NCBI GenBank assembly: GCA_964411125.1
Contig: CAYPJU010000018.1
Span: 1-64,000 of the forward strand
Source: JBFIHF01 sp964411125
Lineage (GTDB): Bacteria > Myxococcota_A > Bradymonadia > Bradymonadales > Bradymonadaceae
Direction: 5' to 3'
Length of the DNA stretch: 64,000 nucleotides
Shown: positions 18,601 through 28,081 of the stretch, one piece after another
Layout: each line of letters opens with the position of its first letter
Position numbering within the stretch: position 1 is the stretch's first letter
Position numbers and translations under genes: made by a program
Notes under the pieces: generated by a model
The model's database searches: none
What the model saw: the letters and a program-made list of their open reading frames with translations, nothing else
Told to the model about the DNA's origin: nothing

Positions 18601-19407
18601 CTACTCGGCCGTCACCTGGTCACCCACCGAGATCGTACAGTCGCCCCCTTCCAGCACAGCGTACCTACCGAACACGACCTTGCCGCGCTCGTTTCGCCTG
18701 AATGCGGCGAGGGTACGCAGCGGCTCTCCGTCGGGGCGGGGTCGAGCCGGGTCGGCCGGGTCGAGGGTCGTGACCGAGCAGCGCTCGCAGTCCGATACGA
18801 CACGCAGCCGAGCCGGCCCGATCGAAACCGAGCTCCAGTCGTCTTCCGACCAGGCCGGAGCGCCCGAAACGACGATGTTCGGCCGAAAGGCGAGCATCGG
18901 AACGGCGGGACCGTCGATCCGAGCATCGAGGGCCTCGAGCGAAGCACGGTTGGTGAGGAGGTAGGAGTTCGCGTCGGCGAAACCGACCCGTGGCTCGGCT
19001 CCGTCGTTCCGCCGCTCCGCATCGTCTGGCATCCACACCAGATGTACAGCCTCCCCCAGCAGTTGCGAGAAGAACTCGTCCGCTTCCGCACCGCAGCGGA
19101 CGGCGCGGACCCGATCGCCCCAGACCTGGACGTCGATCGCATCACCTCGTGGCTCGAATGCCACATCCACAGTCCCCAGCTCGGGCGCAGAGAACGACCA
19201 GGACGCGTCGTTGGCGTCGACGTGGGGGTGCCCCAGACGCGGATGTGATCGCTGCGAACAGAACATCCCCGAAGGCCGAACCACCATCAGGCGTCGGTCC
19301 CCTTCAATGCCTCGTTCCGTGAGAGCCGCACGAGCCAACGGCATCGCGCGCCCGCCCTTCAGCGGGTAGACCCAGATTCCCTCGACTTTCAATCGTGCTC
19401 CGAACAT
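18601..19407 (-). CDS. MOSC domain protein (YcbX/mARC type)
   Basis: 268 residues. An N-terminal beta-barrel (VEGIWVYPLKGGRAM) precedes a MOSC domain with the Cys ligand in SDCERCSVTTLDP. YcbX/mARC proteins bind the sulfurated molybdenum cofactor and reduce N-hydroxylated compounds. This one ends after the MOSC domain, so it lacks the C-terminal 2Fe-2S ferredoxin domain of E. coli YcbX and needs a separate electron donor. The ATG at 19407 fits the family N-terminus; the frame stays open far upstream, but those residues are not coding. Confidence 0.9.
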   Translation of the reverse strand: MFGARLKVEGIWVYPLKGGRAMPLARAALTERGIEGDRRLMVVRPSGMFCSQRSHPRLGHPHVDANDASWSFSAPELGTVDVAFEPRGDAIDVQVWGDRVRAVRCGAEADEFFSQLLGEAVHLVWMPDDAERRNDGAEPRVGFADANSYLLTNRASLEALDARIDGPAVPMLAFRPNIVVSGAPAWSEDDWSSVSIGPARLRVVSDCERCSVTTLDPADPARPRPDGEPLRTLAAFRRNERGKVVFGRYAVLEGGDCTISVGDQVTAE

Positions 19408-19677
19408 TTGTGCACTCAACAGTACCGTGCAGCACGACTTTCCGGTAGAAGGACCGCCAACACATGGCAAGTGGGGTTGCACCAGCCGCAACTCGAGTAG
19501 CCGATCGGCGCTCGAGCCCGGCGAGTCGATCTCGTACCATGACCGTCGACGACGCTGTAACTGCGTTGGATCGCACGGGCTTTGAGGGTTTTTTGAGACT
19601 CTGGCACGATCATTGTGTACGATAGCGCCCGGGTAACCCCGTAAAATTCGCCGACCGCATTCGCTTCGGACACGACT

Positions 19678-22600
19678 ATGAGAAAACTGACGCTGACGAT
19701 CGCCACATCCATCCTCGCCACGAGCTTGCTCGGCGGGATGGGTTGCAAGGGAGGGGACGGAGCCGCCGGAGGCACCGTCACCTCGAAACTGAGTTTCGAC
19801 GATGACGCCAACAAGCTGCTGGTCGTCTTGAACCGGAACCTGCGCAAGTCCGAAGACCTGCACGTCCGCGTCCGCTCCCTCGCCGACGGTGAGACCCTCG
19901 ACTGCGGCCAGATGGCAAAAGACATCAAGACGTTCGACGAGCGCCGCGAGCGCGGAACGTACGTCGGCCCCGATGTTCGCGACGAGCAGTTCGAAAATCC
20001 GACGTCGCCGAACACCCTGCTTGGCGAGACCGAAGAGTCGTACCGTCAGCGCCTCGCCAACACCTGGTTCGTCGACGTTTGCGTCATGAAGAGCGACGAG
20101 GTTGCTCACCAGGCTCGCTACGACCTGCGGCAAGCGCTCGACCGCGTCGGCAGCGGTGACAGCAAGGAAGACCAGTTCGACGACGGACATCGCATCGAGT
20201 CGAACCAGGCCTATGCGGCGGCCTGTATCTCGGACATGGGAGACATCCCGTTCTGGGGCGACCCGATCGGCGAAGAGGGCGAGATGGACTGGGGCACGGT
20301 CGACTGCACCGAGATCGGCACGCCGATCCCGACCACGGTCGACGGCGTTCCCTCCTCGGAGCATCGCCCGGCGAAGTGTGATTACCCCCAGACGATTTAC
20401 GGGCACTGCGAAGCGGACGCGACCACCGGCGCCAACGGCCCGCGCGTCGCTCACGCACGAAACGCTCAAGGGACTCACTGGGTTCTGCTGTGCCGCAAGT
20501 CGCATCAGGCCCAGGGGCGCTACGAAGACATGGCGATGATCGGCCACAACCCGTTCACCGGCCAGACCTGCTTCTTCCAGAACCAGCTGCCGTACGGCGA
20601 GACGCCCAAACCCGCCAACGACGGCATGAACATTCCGCACCCGGCCGACAACGTCAGCAGCGAAGAGTCGCCGCAGATGTGGAACGACCTGTGGGGCGGC
20701 ATCGAAGGCGGCATCGGGCCCGAGGGCGGCATTCAGTGCCAGGGTTGCCACAGCACCGACCCGTTCATTCACACCCCCTGGATCGACCAGGCCGTCGACG
20801 AATTCGGCGACCCGATCGTCCCGAAGATGGGCCACAACCCCGACTTCGTGGAGGGCTACAACGGACCGTACCGACTTCTCGATGCCCAGGACCAGGGCTG
20901 GACGGCACCGAAGGTGCTCGTGAGCGAAGAAGCGGCCTCCTGCACGAGCTGCCATCGCATCGCCCTCGACCAGTGGACCGCGTCCTCGTCGGTCACCGCA
21001 CGCAACAACGAAGACGGCGGATGCGTCTTCTGCGCGCAGGCGCCGTGGCTCAACCGACTCGAAGGAGCCGACACCCGCTGGGAGTCGCTCGTCACCGACA
21101 CGCACAAAGCCTTCAAATACACCTACTGGATGCCCCCGAACTCGTCTGACGTCCTCAACGAGGAGTTGTGGCCCGAGTCCGAATTCAAGGCAGCGATGGA
21201 CTTCATCCGCATGTGCGGAGCCGACCCGACCAACGAAAAATGCATCTGGGAAGCGCTCCCCGAAGAACCGGGTAACCCGACCGAGCTCCCCGTCGTCGAA
21301 GAGACCGGCGCCGACCTCGCGAAGGAAGCGTTGGCCACCTTCGGAGCGCCGTGGAAAGACACCGACGGTACCGAGCACGAGCAGACGCGCCGATGCGCCG
21401 AATGCCACGCCGTCTCTCGCAACGGTTTCCGCGACTGGCTCGAAGCGACCAAGTCCGCTCAGGCTCAGGGCATCGATCCGCGGATGACCGTCGAAGAGGT
21501 CGAGGCGCTGACGCCCGAAGAGGCCAAGGCGATGGTCGACTACATGCGACGCGACACCGACGACCCCAACAGCGTCTTCGCCGCTGCCAAGGTCGGCGTC
21601 CACGCCCCCGGCGTGCAGTACCCCTACTTCCAGCGACTCTTCCAGAAAGCGTACGGCACCTCCTGGGGTATCGAGTACGGCGCCTTCCTCCAGCGCGTCA
21701 GCATGCCGAAGGGTTCGCACGCGCCGCTCAGCGCACGTGAATTCGCCGTCATCCAGAAGTGGTTCCTCGACGAGAACCTCGCGCACCTCGAAGAGCTTCT
21801 CCCTGAGATTCCGCCGCCTGCCACCTGCGAAGAAGTCCAGCAGAAATACGGCGTGAACGGCGCCGCTCCCTGGCTCGCCAACCACGTCGACAACATGCAG
21901 TTCGAAGGGTGGGGCGCTCGCAACGAGGAAGCCGGTATCCAGATGTTCGGTTGCCCCGACGGCGATACCCTCAACTGTTTCACCGACAGCAAGTACAAGC
22001 TCGAGACCGAGTGGACTCCCGACACCCTGCCGAACCTCGCGAACATCCGCGTCCACGACTTCTCGTTCAGCACCAGCTTCTGGATGCGGACCAGCGCCGA
22101 CGGTCGCTTCGTCGGAAACGGTGGCCGCGGTGCATCCGAGAGCGGCTTTGGTGCGACCGTCACCGACCTCGTCACCGGCACGAACATCGGCGTGAAGGGC
22201 TCCTTCGACCCCGGGTTCTTCCCGAACAACGACGGGTTCATCATGCAGGGTGGCGGCGCCGGTCTCTGCGGCCAGTCGATCTTCACCCGCCCCGAGGACA
22301 TCGCCGACGGCATCGACTTCACCGAGCCCGGCTGCTCGCGCGCCGAGGGGATCAACCTCTACCAGCACGTGGCCGTCAATCTCGACGGTGGCGACTACTT
22401 CATCATCAACGCCCAGTTCACCAGCGACTCCGGTCGCAGCAACGAAGACCCGCGGGCGCCCTTCAGCGCGACCTCCGAGATGAAGTTCTCGCCGCTCGTC
22501 TTCGACGGCTCGGACTGGACGCAGAAGCCTGCCGTCAACGTCCCCTCGCCCTACGAAGGGGACTCCGTCCTCTCCCCGTCGGGCAAGATGGTCATCAGCC

Positions 22601-22971
22601 GCTTCGCCGGACCGGACGGAAAGGCGCTCGGGTTCATGTTGCGCCGGGTGAACGCTATCCCGAACGGAGAGAGCTACAACATCGACATCGACCTTCCGCT
22701 GCAGTTCATCTGCGGCGGCGGGGCGAAGATGAACATCTCCTTCGACGAGCGCTACGCCGTCACGCACCGCTACGAGAACGACACGGCGAACATCTACCTG
22801 TCGGACCTCCTGACGGGCGAGACGGTCCAGGTCACGAACATGCCGGCCGGCGTCAAGGCGCTCTTCCCGCACTTCCGTTCCGACGGGTGGATCTACTACC
22901 TGGTGAACGGCGAGGACGGAGACATCGCCATGGCGACGAACGCCGCGCTGCTTCTCGCGGAGCAGAACTGA
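19678..22971 (+). CDS. Large multiheme c-type lipoprotein
   Basis: 1097 residues with signal ATSLLGGMGC. Three CXXCH motifs: CQGCH at 354, CTSCH at 422 and CAECH at 573. A fourth pair, CVFC at 449, is followed by Ala instead of His and so should not bind heme in the usual way. The C-terminal ~350 residues look like beta-propeller repeats (SADGRFVGNGG, SPSGKMVISRF, DERYAVTHRYE). The architecture suggests a surface or periplasmic cytochrome with a propeller, for electron transfer or oxidation chemistry; substrate unknown. First gene of a three-gene operon; a 270-bp divergent spacer lies upstream, with a weak TTGAGA/TACGAT pair (19-nt spacing) at 19593-19623. Confidence 0.85.
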   Translation: MRKLTLTIATSILATSLLGGMGCKGGDGAAGGTVTSKLSFDDDANKLLVVLNRNLRKSEDLHVRVRSLADGETLDCGQMAKDIKTFDERRERGTYVGPDVRDEQFENPTSPNTLLGETEESYRQRLANTWFVDVCVMKSDEVAHQARYDLRQALDRVGSGDSKEDQFDDGHRIESNQAYAAACISDMGDIPFWGDPIGEEGEMDWGTVDCTEIGTPIPTTVDGVPSSEHRPAKCDYPQTIYGHCEADATTGANGPRVAHARNAQGTHWVLLCRKSHQAQGRYEDMAMIGHNPFTGQTCFFQNQLPYGETPKPANDGMNIPHPADNVSSEESPQMWNDLWGGIEGGIGPEGGIQCQGCHSTDPFIHTPWIDQAVDEFGDPIVPKMGHNPDFVEGYNGPYRLLDAQDQGWTAPKVLVSEEAASCTSCHRIALDQWTASSSVTARNNEDGGCVFCAQAPWLNRLEGADTRWESLVTDTHKAFKYTYWMPPNSSDVLNEELWPESEFKAAMDFIRMCGADPTNEKCIWEALPEEPGNPTELPVVEETGADLAKEALATFGAPWKDTDGTEHEQTRRCAECHAVSRNGFRDWLEATKSAQAQGIDPRMTVEEVEALTPEEAKAMVDYMRRDTDDPNSVFAAAKVGVHAPGVQYPYFQRLFQKAYGTSWGIEYGAFLQRVSMPKGSHAPLSAREFAVIQKWFLDENLAHLEELLPEIPPPATCEEVQQKYGVNGAAPWLANHVDNMQFEGWGARNEEAGIQMFGCPDGDTLNCFTDSKYKLETEWTPDTLPNLANIRVHDFSFSTSFWMRTSADGRFVGNGGRGASESGFGATVTDLVTGTNIGVKGSFDPGFFPNNDGFIMQGGGAGLCGQSIFTRPEDIADGIDFTEPGCSRAEGINLYQHVAVNLDGGDYFIINAQFTSDSGRSNEDPRAPFSATSEMKFSPLVFDGSDWTQKPAVNVPSPYEGDSVLSPSGKMVISRFAGPDGKALGFMLRRVNAIPNGESYNIDIDLPLQFICGGGAKMNISFDERYAVTHRYENDTANIYLSDLLTGETVQVTNMPAGVKALFPHFRSDGWIYYLVNGEDGDIAMATNAALLLAEQN

Positions 22972-22974
22972 CCC

Positions 22975-25110
22975 GTGACTCGTCGTCCCTTCATCCTCGG
23001 ACTCCTCCTCGTCGCCGCGTGCTCCGGCCCGCCCGACGACGGGGGTGAACCCGATCCGGACTCGACGTCCGAACCTTCTCTCGATTTCCCCTTCGACGGG
23101 ACGAGCGGAAAGGACGACGTCTTCGGACGCTCGCTCGTGGGCGCCCCGAACCCGTACGAAGCAGACCTCACTCTCGCCGATCAAGAGAATGAGCTCCGCA
23201 CGAACATGCGACGTCGTCGGGAGGTTGCGTGGGAGACCGCGTTCAAGATTCTCGAGCCCGTCCCGATGCTCGGGCTCGCCCAGCAGATCGAAGCACGGCC
23301 CGACTGCCCCGAAGGCGTCGACCCGAAGGCGCTGCTCGATTGCGAAGACCAGGGCGACGCAGCCGCCTGCGGTACGTTCGCGTCCGGCGGCCACGGAATC
23401 TGCGCCTGGGACGGAGCGGCCTGCGCACCATCATGCGACATGCTGAGCCTCCCCGATGGCGGCGAGATTCCGACGATCCCCAGGTTCTCGTCGTGGTACG
23501 GCGTCGAAGACATCACGCGGATCTTCCGCACTGCTTACTCGACGCTCGACGAAGCGGGGCGTCTCGACCGCGAACGACTCTCCGACCTCGCCATCGGAGG
23601 CGCGTTCGCTGACGACCATAGCGCGATCGAGCGCTCCAACCGCTGGCCGCTCCAGCGCTACACCGACGCCGTGGGCGACCTGTTCGGTTGTGAGATCGAA
23701 CGCCGCGCCGACGAGACGGACGAGGAATACGCTTCTCGATGCCTCGTCGTGCGTCAGAGCAGCTTCAGCGGCGGAGCCCACCCGGGAGGAGGCGTCGCGC
23801 GACTCGTCTACAGCCCGGCGATGGTCCTGCACATGTTGCGGAACTACGCCGAGGTGCTCGACTGCCGTGACGACACCCTCGCCGACACGTGGTGCGCGGA
23901 CGGCGAACCCTGTGTCGACCCGCCCGACGAGAACTTCTCGCGATGCTTCCGCGCCGAGTTCCCCGTCGACGCCGGTGATCCATTCTCCGCGCTCGCTGCC
24001 GACAGCAACCGGCTCGGCGAACTCCCCGCTGCGGGCGGAACGGTCGTGATCAAAGCGACCTGGTCCCGCGTCGGCTTCGGATTCGATCTCCCCGTCTACG
24101 ATACCGACGGCGACTCGATGCGGGACCGAGTCGGCCCCGGAAAGCTCGCGCTGTGGCCCGACGAAGGGGATCGTAAGATTCCTGCGCCGGAGAACCTCGA
24201 CGAAATCGGATACCCCACGGGGGACGACATCTACACCATCCGGACCCGTTCCGGATCCATCTACCGGCTGACCGGCCTGCACATCATGACCAAGGAGCTG
24301 CGGCACTGGTTGTGGGTCACGCTGTGGTGGAGCCCCGAGCCGAACACCGACTTCGGCGCCGACCGACCGTCGAGCTTCGACTCGCTCCCCGGCGTCTGGT
24401 CGAACTACAAGATGTGCGTCGTCACCGACTACGTCGAAGGTGACAACGACCCTGCAGGCCGATTCGCCGACTTCCCGACCCTGCAAGACGCAATCGCGGC
24501 GACGAGCGAACCCGGAGGCCCGTCGTGGTGTAGCAACCCCTACATCGAGAAGGCCGCGGGCAACGCTCGTACGAACTGCATCGGCTGCCACCAGCACGCA
24601 GGAACCCGCGTCGCCGAAGAGACGGGCGCGGCCTTCGACGTCGACGCAATCATCGCGACGGAGTCCGCCGAGCTCGGACCGCTCAACCGCTTCCCGGCGA
24701 ATGGACGCCTGCGCCGCCGCACCCACTTCGCGACCGACTACTCCTGGGCGTTCAGCCGCCTCGACGACCTGACCGAGCTTCTGCGAACCGAGGTCGAGTT
24801 CGCCGGAGCTCGCGACCCCGAGTGGGTGCGCCGCAACGCCATCCTCGCCGGCAACGGAGACCCCGTCGCCGGGGAAGAAGTCTTCCGTAACACGACCGCC
24901 GAACAGCAGTGCACCGAGTGCCACGGCGACACCGGCGAGGGAGGCATCGGGCCGAACCTCAACGTCGTCTTCTCTCAGAAGACCGCCTGGCAGGCCCTCG
25001 ACACCGTCATCACCGGTCGTGGCTCCATGCCCGCATGGGGCGACCGACTCACCGACCAACAGCTGACAGATCTTTTCGCTTACCTGACTCGAACCTTCGA
25101 TACGCCTTGA
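22975..25110 (+). CDS. Diheme cytochrome c lipoprotein
   Basis: 711 residues from a GTG only 3 nt after the previous stop. Signal FILGLLLVAACSG. The large N-terminal part has many Cys but no familiar fold. CIGCH lies at 535. The C-terminal ~90 residues form a class I cytochrome c domain: CTECHG at 646, GIGPNL, then the Met ligand at 685 in SMPAWGD, ending with DLFAYLTR. The closing domain is like those of soluble cytochromes that pass electrons to oxidases or dehydrogenases. Operon context makes it a probable partner of the upstream multiheme lipoprotein. Confidence 0.88.
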   Translation: MTRRPFILGLLLVAACSGPPDDGGEPDPDSTSEPSLDFPFDGTSGKDDVFGRSLVGAPNPYEADLTLADQENELRTNMRRRREVAWETAFKILEPVPMLGLAQQIEARPDCPEGVDPKALLDCEDQGDAAACGTFASGGHGICAWDGAACAPSCDMLSLPDGGEIPTIPRFSSWYGVEDITRIFRTAYSTLDEAGRLDRERLSDLAIGGAFADDHSAIERSNRWPLQRYTDAVGDLFGCEIERRADETDEEYASRCLVVRQSSFSGGAHPGGGVARLVYSPAMVLHMLRNYAEVLDCRDDTLADTWCADGEPCVDPPDENFSRCFRAEFPVDAGDPFSALAADSNRLGELPAAGGTVVIKATWSRVGFGFDLPVYDTDGDSMRDRVGPGKLALWPDEGDRKIPAPENLDEIGYPTGDDIYTIRTRSGSIYRLTGLHIMTKELRHWLWVTLWWSPEPNTDFGADRPSSFDSLPGVWSNYKMCVVTDYVEGDNDPAGRFADFPTLQDAIAATSEPGGPSWCSNPYIEKAAGNARTNCIGCHQHAGTRVAEETGAAFDVDAIIATESAELGPLNRFPANGRLRRRTHFATDYSWAFSRLDDLTELLRTEVEFAGARDPEWVRRNAILAGNGDPVAGEEVFRNTTAEQQCTECHGDTGEGGIGPNLNVVFSQKTAWQALDTVITGRGSMPAWGDRLTDQQLTDLFAYLTRTFDTP

Positions 25111-25118
25111 GGTTTTTG

Positions 25119-26210
25119 ATGAACAACGCGCACTGGAAAAGCCCCCTCTTCGCCCTCGCTCTCGCCGCGACCGTCGGTTGTGGAACACCGAGCGACGATC
25201 CCGACAACGATCCGGCCGAAGAGCCTACGGTCGAGAACGCGTCCGATTATCCGGAGCTGGGTGTCTCGGAAGCGTGCGGCGGCAAGTGCGACAACCCCGA
25301 CGCGGCCCTCCTCGCCTCGAAAACCCGCCTCATCGCCGAGCTGGTGATGACCGACTACGAAACCGCGGACGGCGAGTTCGAATCGTTCCGACTCGGCTCC
25401 ACCGAGCTCGTCGAACTCGAAGAAGGCGAAGACGCCCCCGAAGTTGGTCACACCCTCGCCCTCGAGATCTGGGCCAACGACGGCGCGTCCAACGAAGACT
25501 TCAAAGTCGAGGCGGAGCTCGTCTACGACGGCGAGATCTACACGACCGACGTCATCGATACCTCCGACCTCCTGCCGTGGCAGCTCCTCCGCGTCGACGT
25601 GAAGGGCGAGCTCGGCGACCGTGAGATCCTGCAGGGCTTCGAATTCGCCCCCGGGTTCGAGATCGGCGACGAAGTCATCGTCGGTGACGTCGAGGATCCC
25701 TTCGCTCAGGCGTACGACGTCACGCTTCCCGTCATCTACATCGATCCCGCCGTCCCCGCTCCCGACTACCAGTCGGCGCAGGACATCACCGACGGGTTCG
25801 GCCTCGGAGGTACCGAGTTCTGGCAGCGCTGGGAAGGTGGGCACAGCCCGACGTTCAGCTACAGCGCCGGTACGGAGCTCGGCCGCAAGTGCATGTACGC
25901 CAGCGCGCGTCGTTTCGAGGCGATCATGCAGGACGCGCCCGAGAGCATGCGTGAGCTTCGCGAGAACACCAACTGGAGCGGCCGCTTCTTCAACTGGAAC
26001 GACGACTTCTCCGACGAGAGCGCCTACCGACGCCCGCGCGGCGCCGTCCTCTGGGCCTGGCGAACCGGCCTCATCAAGTGGATCAGCCAGACCGGTCCGG
26101 ACGGCTCTTGCTTCCTCCCGACGCTCGAACAGGTCGAGCGTGCGGCGGCCAACTGCAGCTCCACCGGTGAGTCGAACGACGGTGAAATCGAAGGCTGCCA
26201 GGCCGGCTGA
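25119..26210 (+). CDS. Lipoprotein, third gene of heme-lipoprotein operon
   Basis: 363 residues. Signal SPLFALALAATVGC, then an acidic linker and a Cys pair in SEACGGKCDNP. The rest has beta-rich stretches and a C-terminal half rich in Trp and Tyr (for example EFWQRWEGGH, NWSGRFFNWND). No heme motif. I recognise no family. It starts 8 nt after the cytochrome gene and is followed by a terminator, so it belongs to that operon and may be a structural or assembly component. Confidence 0.78.
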   Translation: MNNAHWKSPLFALALAATVGCGTPSDDPDNDPAEEPTVENASDYPELGVSEACGGKCDNPDAALLASKTRLIAELVMTDYETADGEFESFRLGSTELVELEEGEDAPEVGHTLALEIWANDGASNEDFKVEAELVYDGEIYTTDVIDTSDLLPWQLLRVDVKGELGDREILQGFEFAPGFEIGDEVIVGDVEDPFAQAYDVTLPVIYIDPAVPAPDYQSAQDITDGFGLGGTEFWQRWEGGHSPTFSYSAGTELGRKCMYASARRFEAIMQDAPESMRELRENTNWSGRFFNWNDDFSDESAYRRPRGAVLWAWRTGLIKWISQTGPDGSCFLPTLEQVERAAANCSSTGESNDGEIEGCQAG

Positions 26211-26232
26211 GCCAACGAAGTTCTTGAACGAG

Positions 26233-26262
26233 ACGCCGGGCGAGAGTCCGGCGTTTTCTTTT
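26233..26262 (+). terminator. Rho-independent terminator of heme-lipoprotein operon
   Basis: ACGCCGG and CCGGCGT form a perfect 7-bp stem with an 8-nt loop, directly followed by TTTCTTTT. It begins 22 nt after the stop of the third lipoprotein gene. Confidence 0.85.
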
Positions 26263-26346
26263 GCCACTCCCGCTGCGGTTGGAGCGTTACTTTGGGTTCC
26301 GAAGACGCCAGTCCGGTCCGCTTGGACTGGAACTCGACGAGGTAGA

Positions 26347-27018
26347 ATGAGGCGCAGCGACACGCATAGAAAATCCCTGTTCCATGGTACGCGGAACCCG
26401 TTGGCCCAAGGCGCCGAGCTTCCCGCCGGGACGGCTGTGACTGCCGAGCTCGACGCTGCCATCTGGGCGGCCGAACTCGCCGAAGGCGACGGAGAACCCC
26501 GGGTTTGGGAGCTCGCCGCCGACGAGTTGGGCAGATTCGAGCAGGTAGAGGATTTGCCCCCGGCCCCTCACCCGCAGATGACCTTGCGGACGACAACCCC
26601 CATGGCCGTCGAGCGCGAGGTCGTCGAGTGGCTCCACTACCATGGGACCCGCGCCGACCTTCGTCCCGGCGACCTCGTCGAGCCCGGACATCTGGCAAAT
26701 CACGGGGCCCCCGATCGACGCGCCAACTTCGTCTACTTCACCCGCACTCTGGACGCATCGATCTGGGGCGCCGAACTCGCCGCGGGCGACTCGCCGCCTC
26801 GCATCTACGTCGTAGAACCGACAGGCGAGTTCGAGGACGACCCCAACCTCACCGACATGCGGTTTCGGGGAAACCCGACGAAGTCCTTTCGGTCACGCGA
26901 ACCGCTCCGCGTCGTGCGGGAGTTGGACGGTTGGACGGGGCATCCGGCCGAGCGAATTCGGGCGATGAGAGAGGGGCTGGCGCGGCTCGCCGAACAGGGG
27001 GTGGAGCGGGACGGCTGA
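26347..27018 (+). CDS. arr: Arr-type (rifampin) ADP-ribosyltransferase with degenerate N-terminal repeat
   Basis: 223 residues against ~140 for normal Arr. The C-terminal ~140 residues are a full Arr domain: LHYHGTRADLRPGD, FVYFTRTLDASIWGAEL, IYVVEPTGEFEDDPNLTD and NPTKSFRSREPLRVV. The His, Tyr and Asp used by Arr are all in place. The first ~75 residues repeat part of the fold (SLFHGTRNPLAQG, then ELDAAIWAAELAEGDGEPRV) but lack the Tyr and the EPTG-Asp section, so that copy should be inactive. Arr transfers ADP-ribose from NAD to rifamycins; chromosomal homologues may have other targets. GAGG precedes the ATG. Stands alone after the terminator at 26233. Confidence 0.9.
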   Translation: MRRSDTHRKSLFHGTRNPLAQGAELPAGTAVTAELDAAIWAAELAEGDGEPRVWELAADELGRFEQVEDLPPAPHPQMTLRTTTPMAVEREVVEWLHYHGTRADLRPGDLVEPGHLANHGAPDRRANFVYFTRTLDASIWGAELAAGDSPPRIYVVEPTGEFEDDPNLTDMRFRGNPTKSFRSREPLRVVRELDGWTGHPAERIRAMREGLARLAEQGVERDG

Positions 27019-27094
27019 CCCGCCGAACTCGGCTAGATGGCCCGCTTCGCGATGAGCTCGCAGTGATTGAGCGGGAAACTACGGAGTCAGGGAT

Positions 27095-27178
27095 GACGTT
27101 GGCGGTGCCGCAGTCCGAACCGGCGGCGGAACTGAAGCGATCGGCCTCGCGCATGTTCTCGGTGAAAATCGCCGACGG
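27095..27178 (-). pseudogene. Fragment of an ALDH7-type aldehyde dehydrogenase gene
   Basis: These 84 bp match 28871-28953 inside the intact aldehyde dehydrogenase gene at about 90 % identity (8 differences counted by eye), in the same orientation. The encoded piece reads SAIFTENMREADRF then AAGSDCGTANV, against SAIFTENMREAERF and AAGSDCGIANV in the full gene. The match stops abruptly at both sides, so this is a gene scrap, not a gene. It may be a remnant of a recombination or a duplication that carried in the two lipoprotein genes between the copies. Confidence 0.8.
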
Positions 27179-27286
27179 CGTTTCTTTCCTCGCGACATGG
27201 GTCTGCCCGTCGGAACATCGGCTGGGCGAACGCGCAGACGCGTCCATCTTGAGAGCGCTGTCACTGCATCCTCACGGGGAGCTAAG

Positions 27287-28081
27287 ATGCCGAACCCAAG
27301 TTTCAGCGGACGCAACCGAAGAGTGCCGTTCTTTGCGATCAATTGCTGGATCATTCTCCTCGGACTCGCGACCACGAACTGCGCATCCACGACCACCCGG
27401 ACCTACGAGGGTGGTGCCTCCAATCGCGCTGCCGCGCGGTCGGGATCGTCAGTGACCGTCCGACAGTCCGACCCCGACGAAGACTGCCGCGAAGTCGGGC
27501 CGATCGAGGCGACCGACGGGCAAGGCTGCGGTCTCTTCGGGGCGCGGGGAACCTACGATGGCGCGTACTCGGAGCTAAAGAGGTTGGCTGCCATTCGCGG
27601 GGCCGACTTCGTGCGCATCGACGAACAGGTAGAGCCGCATCAGTTGCACGACGCCTGCTACAACAACGAATTCACGATCCGCGGAGTCGCTTTTCGGTGC
27701 CGAGAGAGAAAACCGAGGGAGCCGATCGAGTTACCATCCACTCAATGCCTGACTTCGGAGCAAGTCGCCGAAAGGGCCGCCGACCTCGACACTCGTCGCG
27801 AAATCGGGCGCATCTCGACCGAGCGTTACGAGCGTGAGCGCGCCGCACTCGCCGAACGGAAGTGCGAAGAAAGCGAGATTCCCGACGCAGCTCCGACCGC
27901 GGGTCCCGCGCAGGGGGCCACCGAAGATGCTTCAGATGAGGTGGAAGCGGACTCGCCGGAAAGCCCTCCGGTCGGAAGAACCGAAGAGCGCCTCCGTGAA
28001 CTCGAGCAGCTCCGTGAGAAAGGATTGATCACCGACGAGGAGTACGAGGCGAAGCGCGAGGAGATTCTCGACGAGCTCTAG
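27287..28081 (+). CDS. Lipoprotein with DUF4156/RcsF-like domain and C-terminal SHOCT motif
   Basis: 264 residues. GGGGAG precedes the ATG; the signal ends at GLATTNC. The middle part (CREVGPIEA...ELKRLAAIRGADFVRIDEQ...GVAFRC) resembles the DUF4156/RcsF-type fold, in which a helix-plus-GAN/GAD strand pattern is held by disulfides. The last 30 residues (LEQLREKGLITDEEYEAKR) are a SHOCT motif, a short domain found at the ends of many bacterial proteins. Function unknown. Base composition seems slightly lower in GC than its neighbours, by eye. Confidence 0.75.
   Translation: MPNPSFSGRNRRVPFFAINCWIILLGLATTNCASTTTRTYEGGASNRAAARSGSSVTVRQSDPDEDCREVGPIEATDGQGCGLFGARGTYDGAYSELKRLAAIRGADFVRIDEQVEPHQLHDACYNNEFTIRGVAFRCRERKPREPIELPSTQCLTSEQVAERAADLDTRREIGRISTERYERERAALAERKCEESEIPDAAPTAGPAQGATEDASDEVEADSPESPPVGRTEERLRELEQLREKGLITDEEYEAKREEILDEL

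Noticed and set aside
19593..19623. TTGAGA/TACGAT promoter before the heme-lipoprotein operon
   Set aside because: 19-nt spacing and weak boxes; mentioned only as a possibility in the gene entry.
18601..23394. Very long minus-strand open frame (about 1600 residues) antisense to the heme-lipoprotein genes
   Set aside because: Only its C-terminal 268 residues (the MOSC protein) have protein-like composition; the rest is the GC-skewed mirror of the plus-strand genes, with low-complexity Arg/Val/Gly content.
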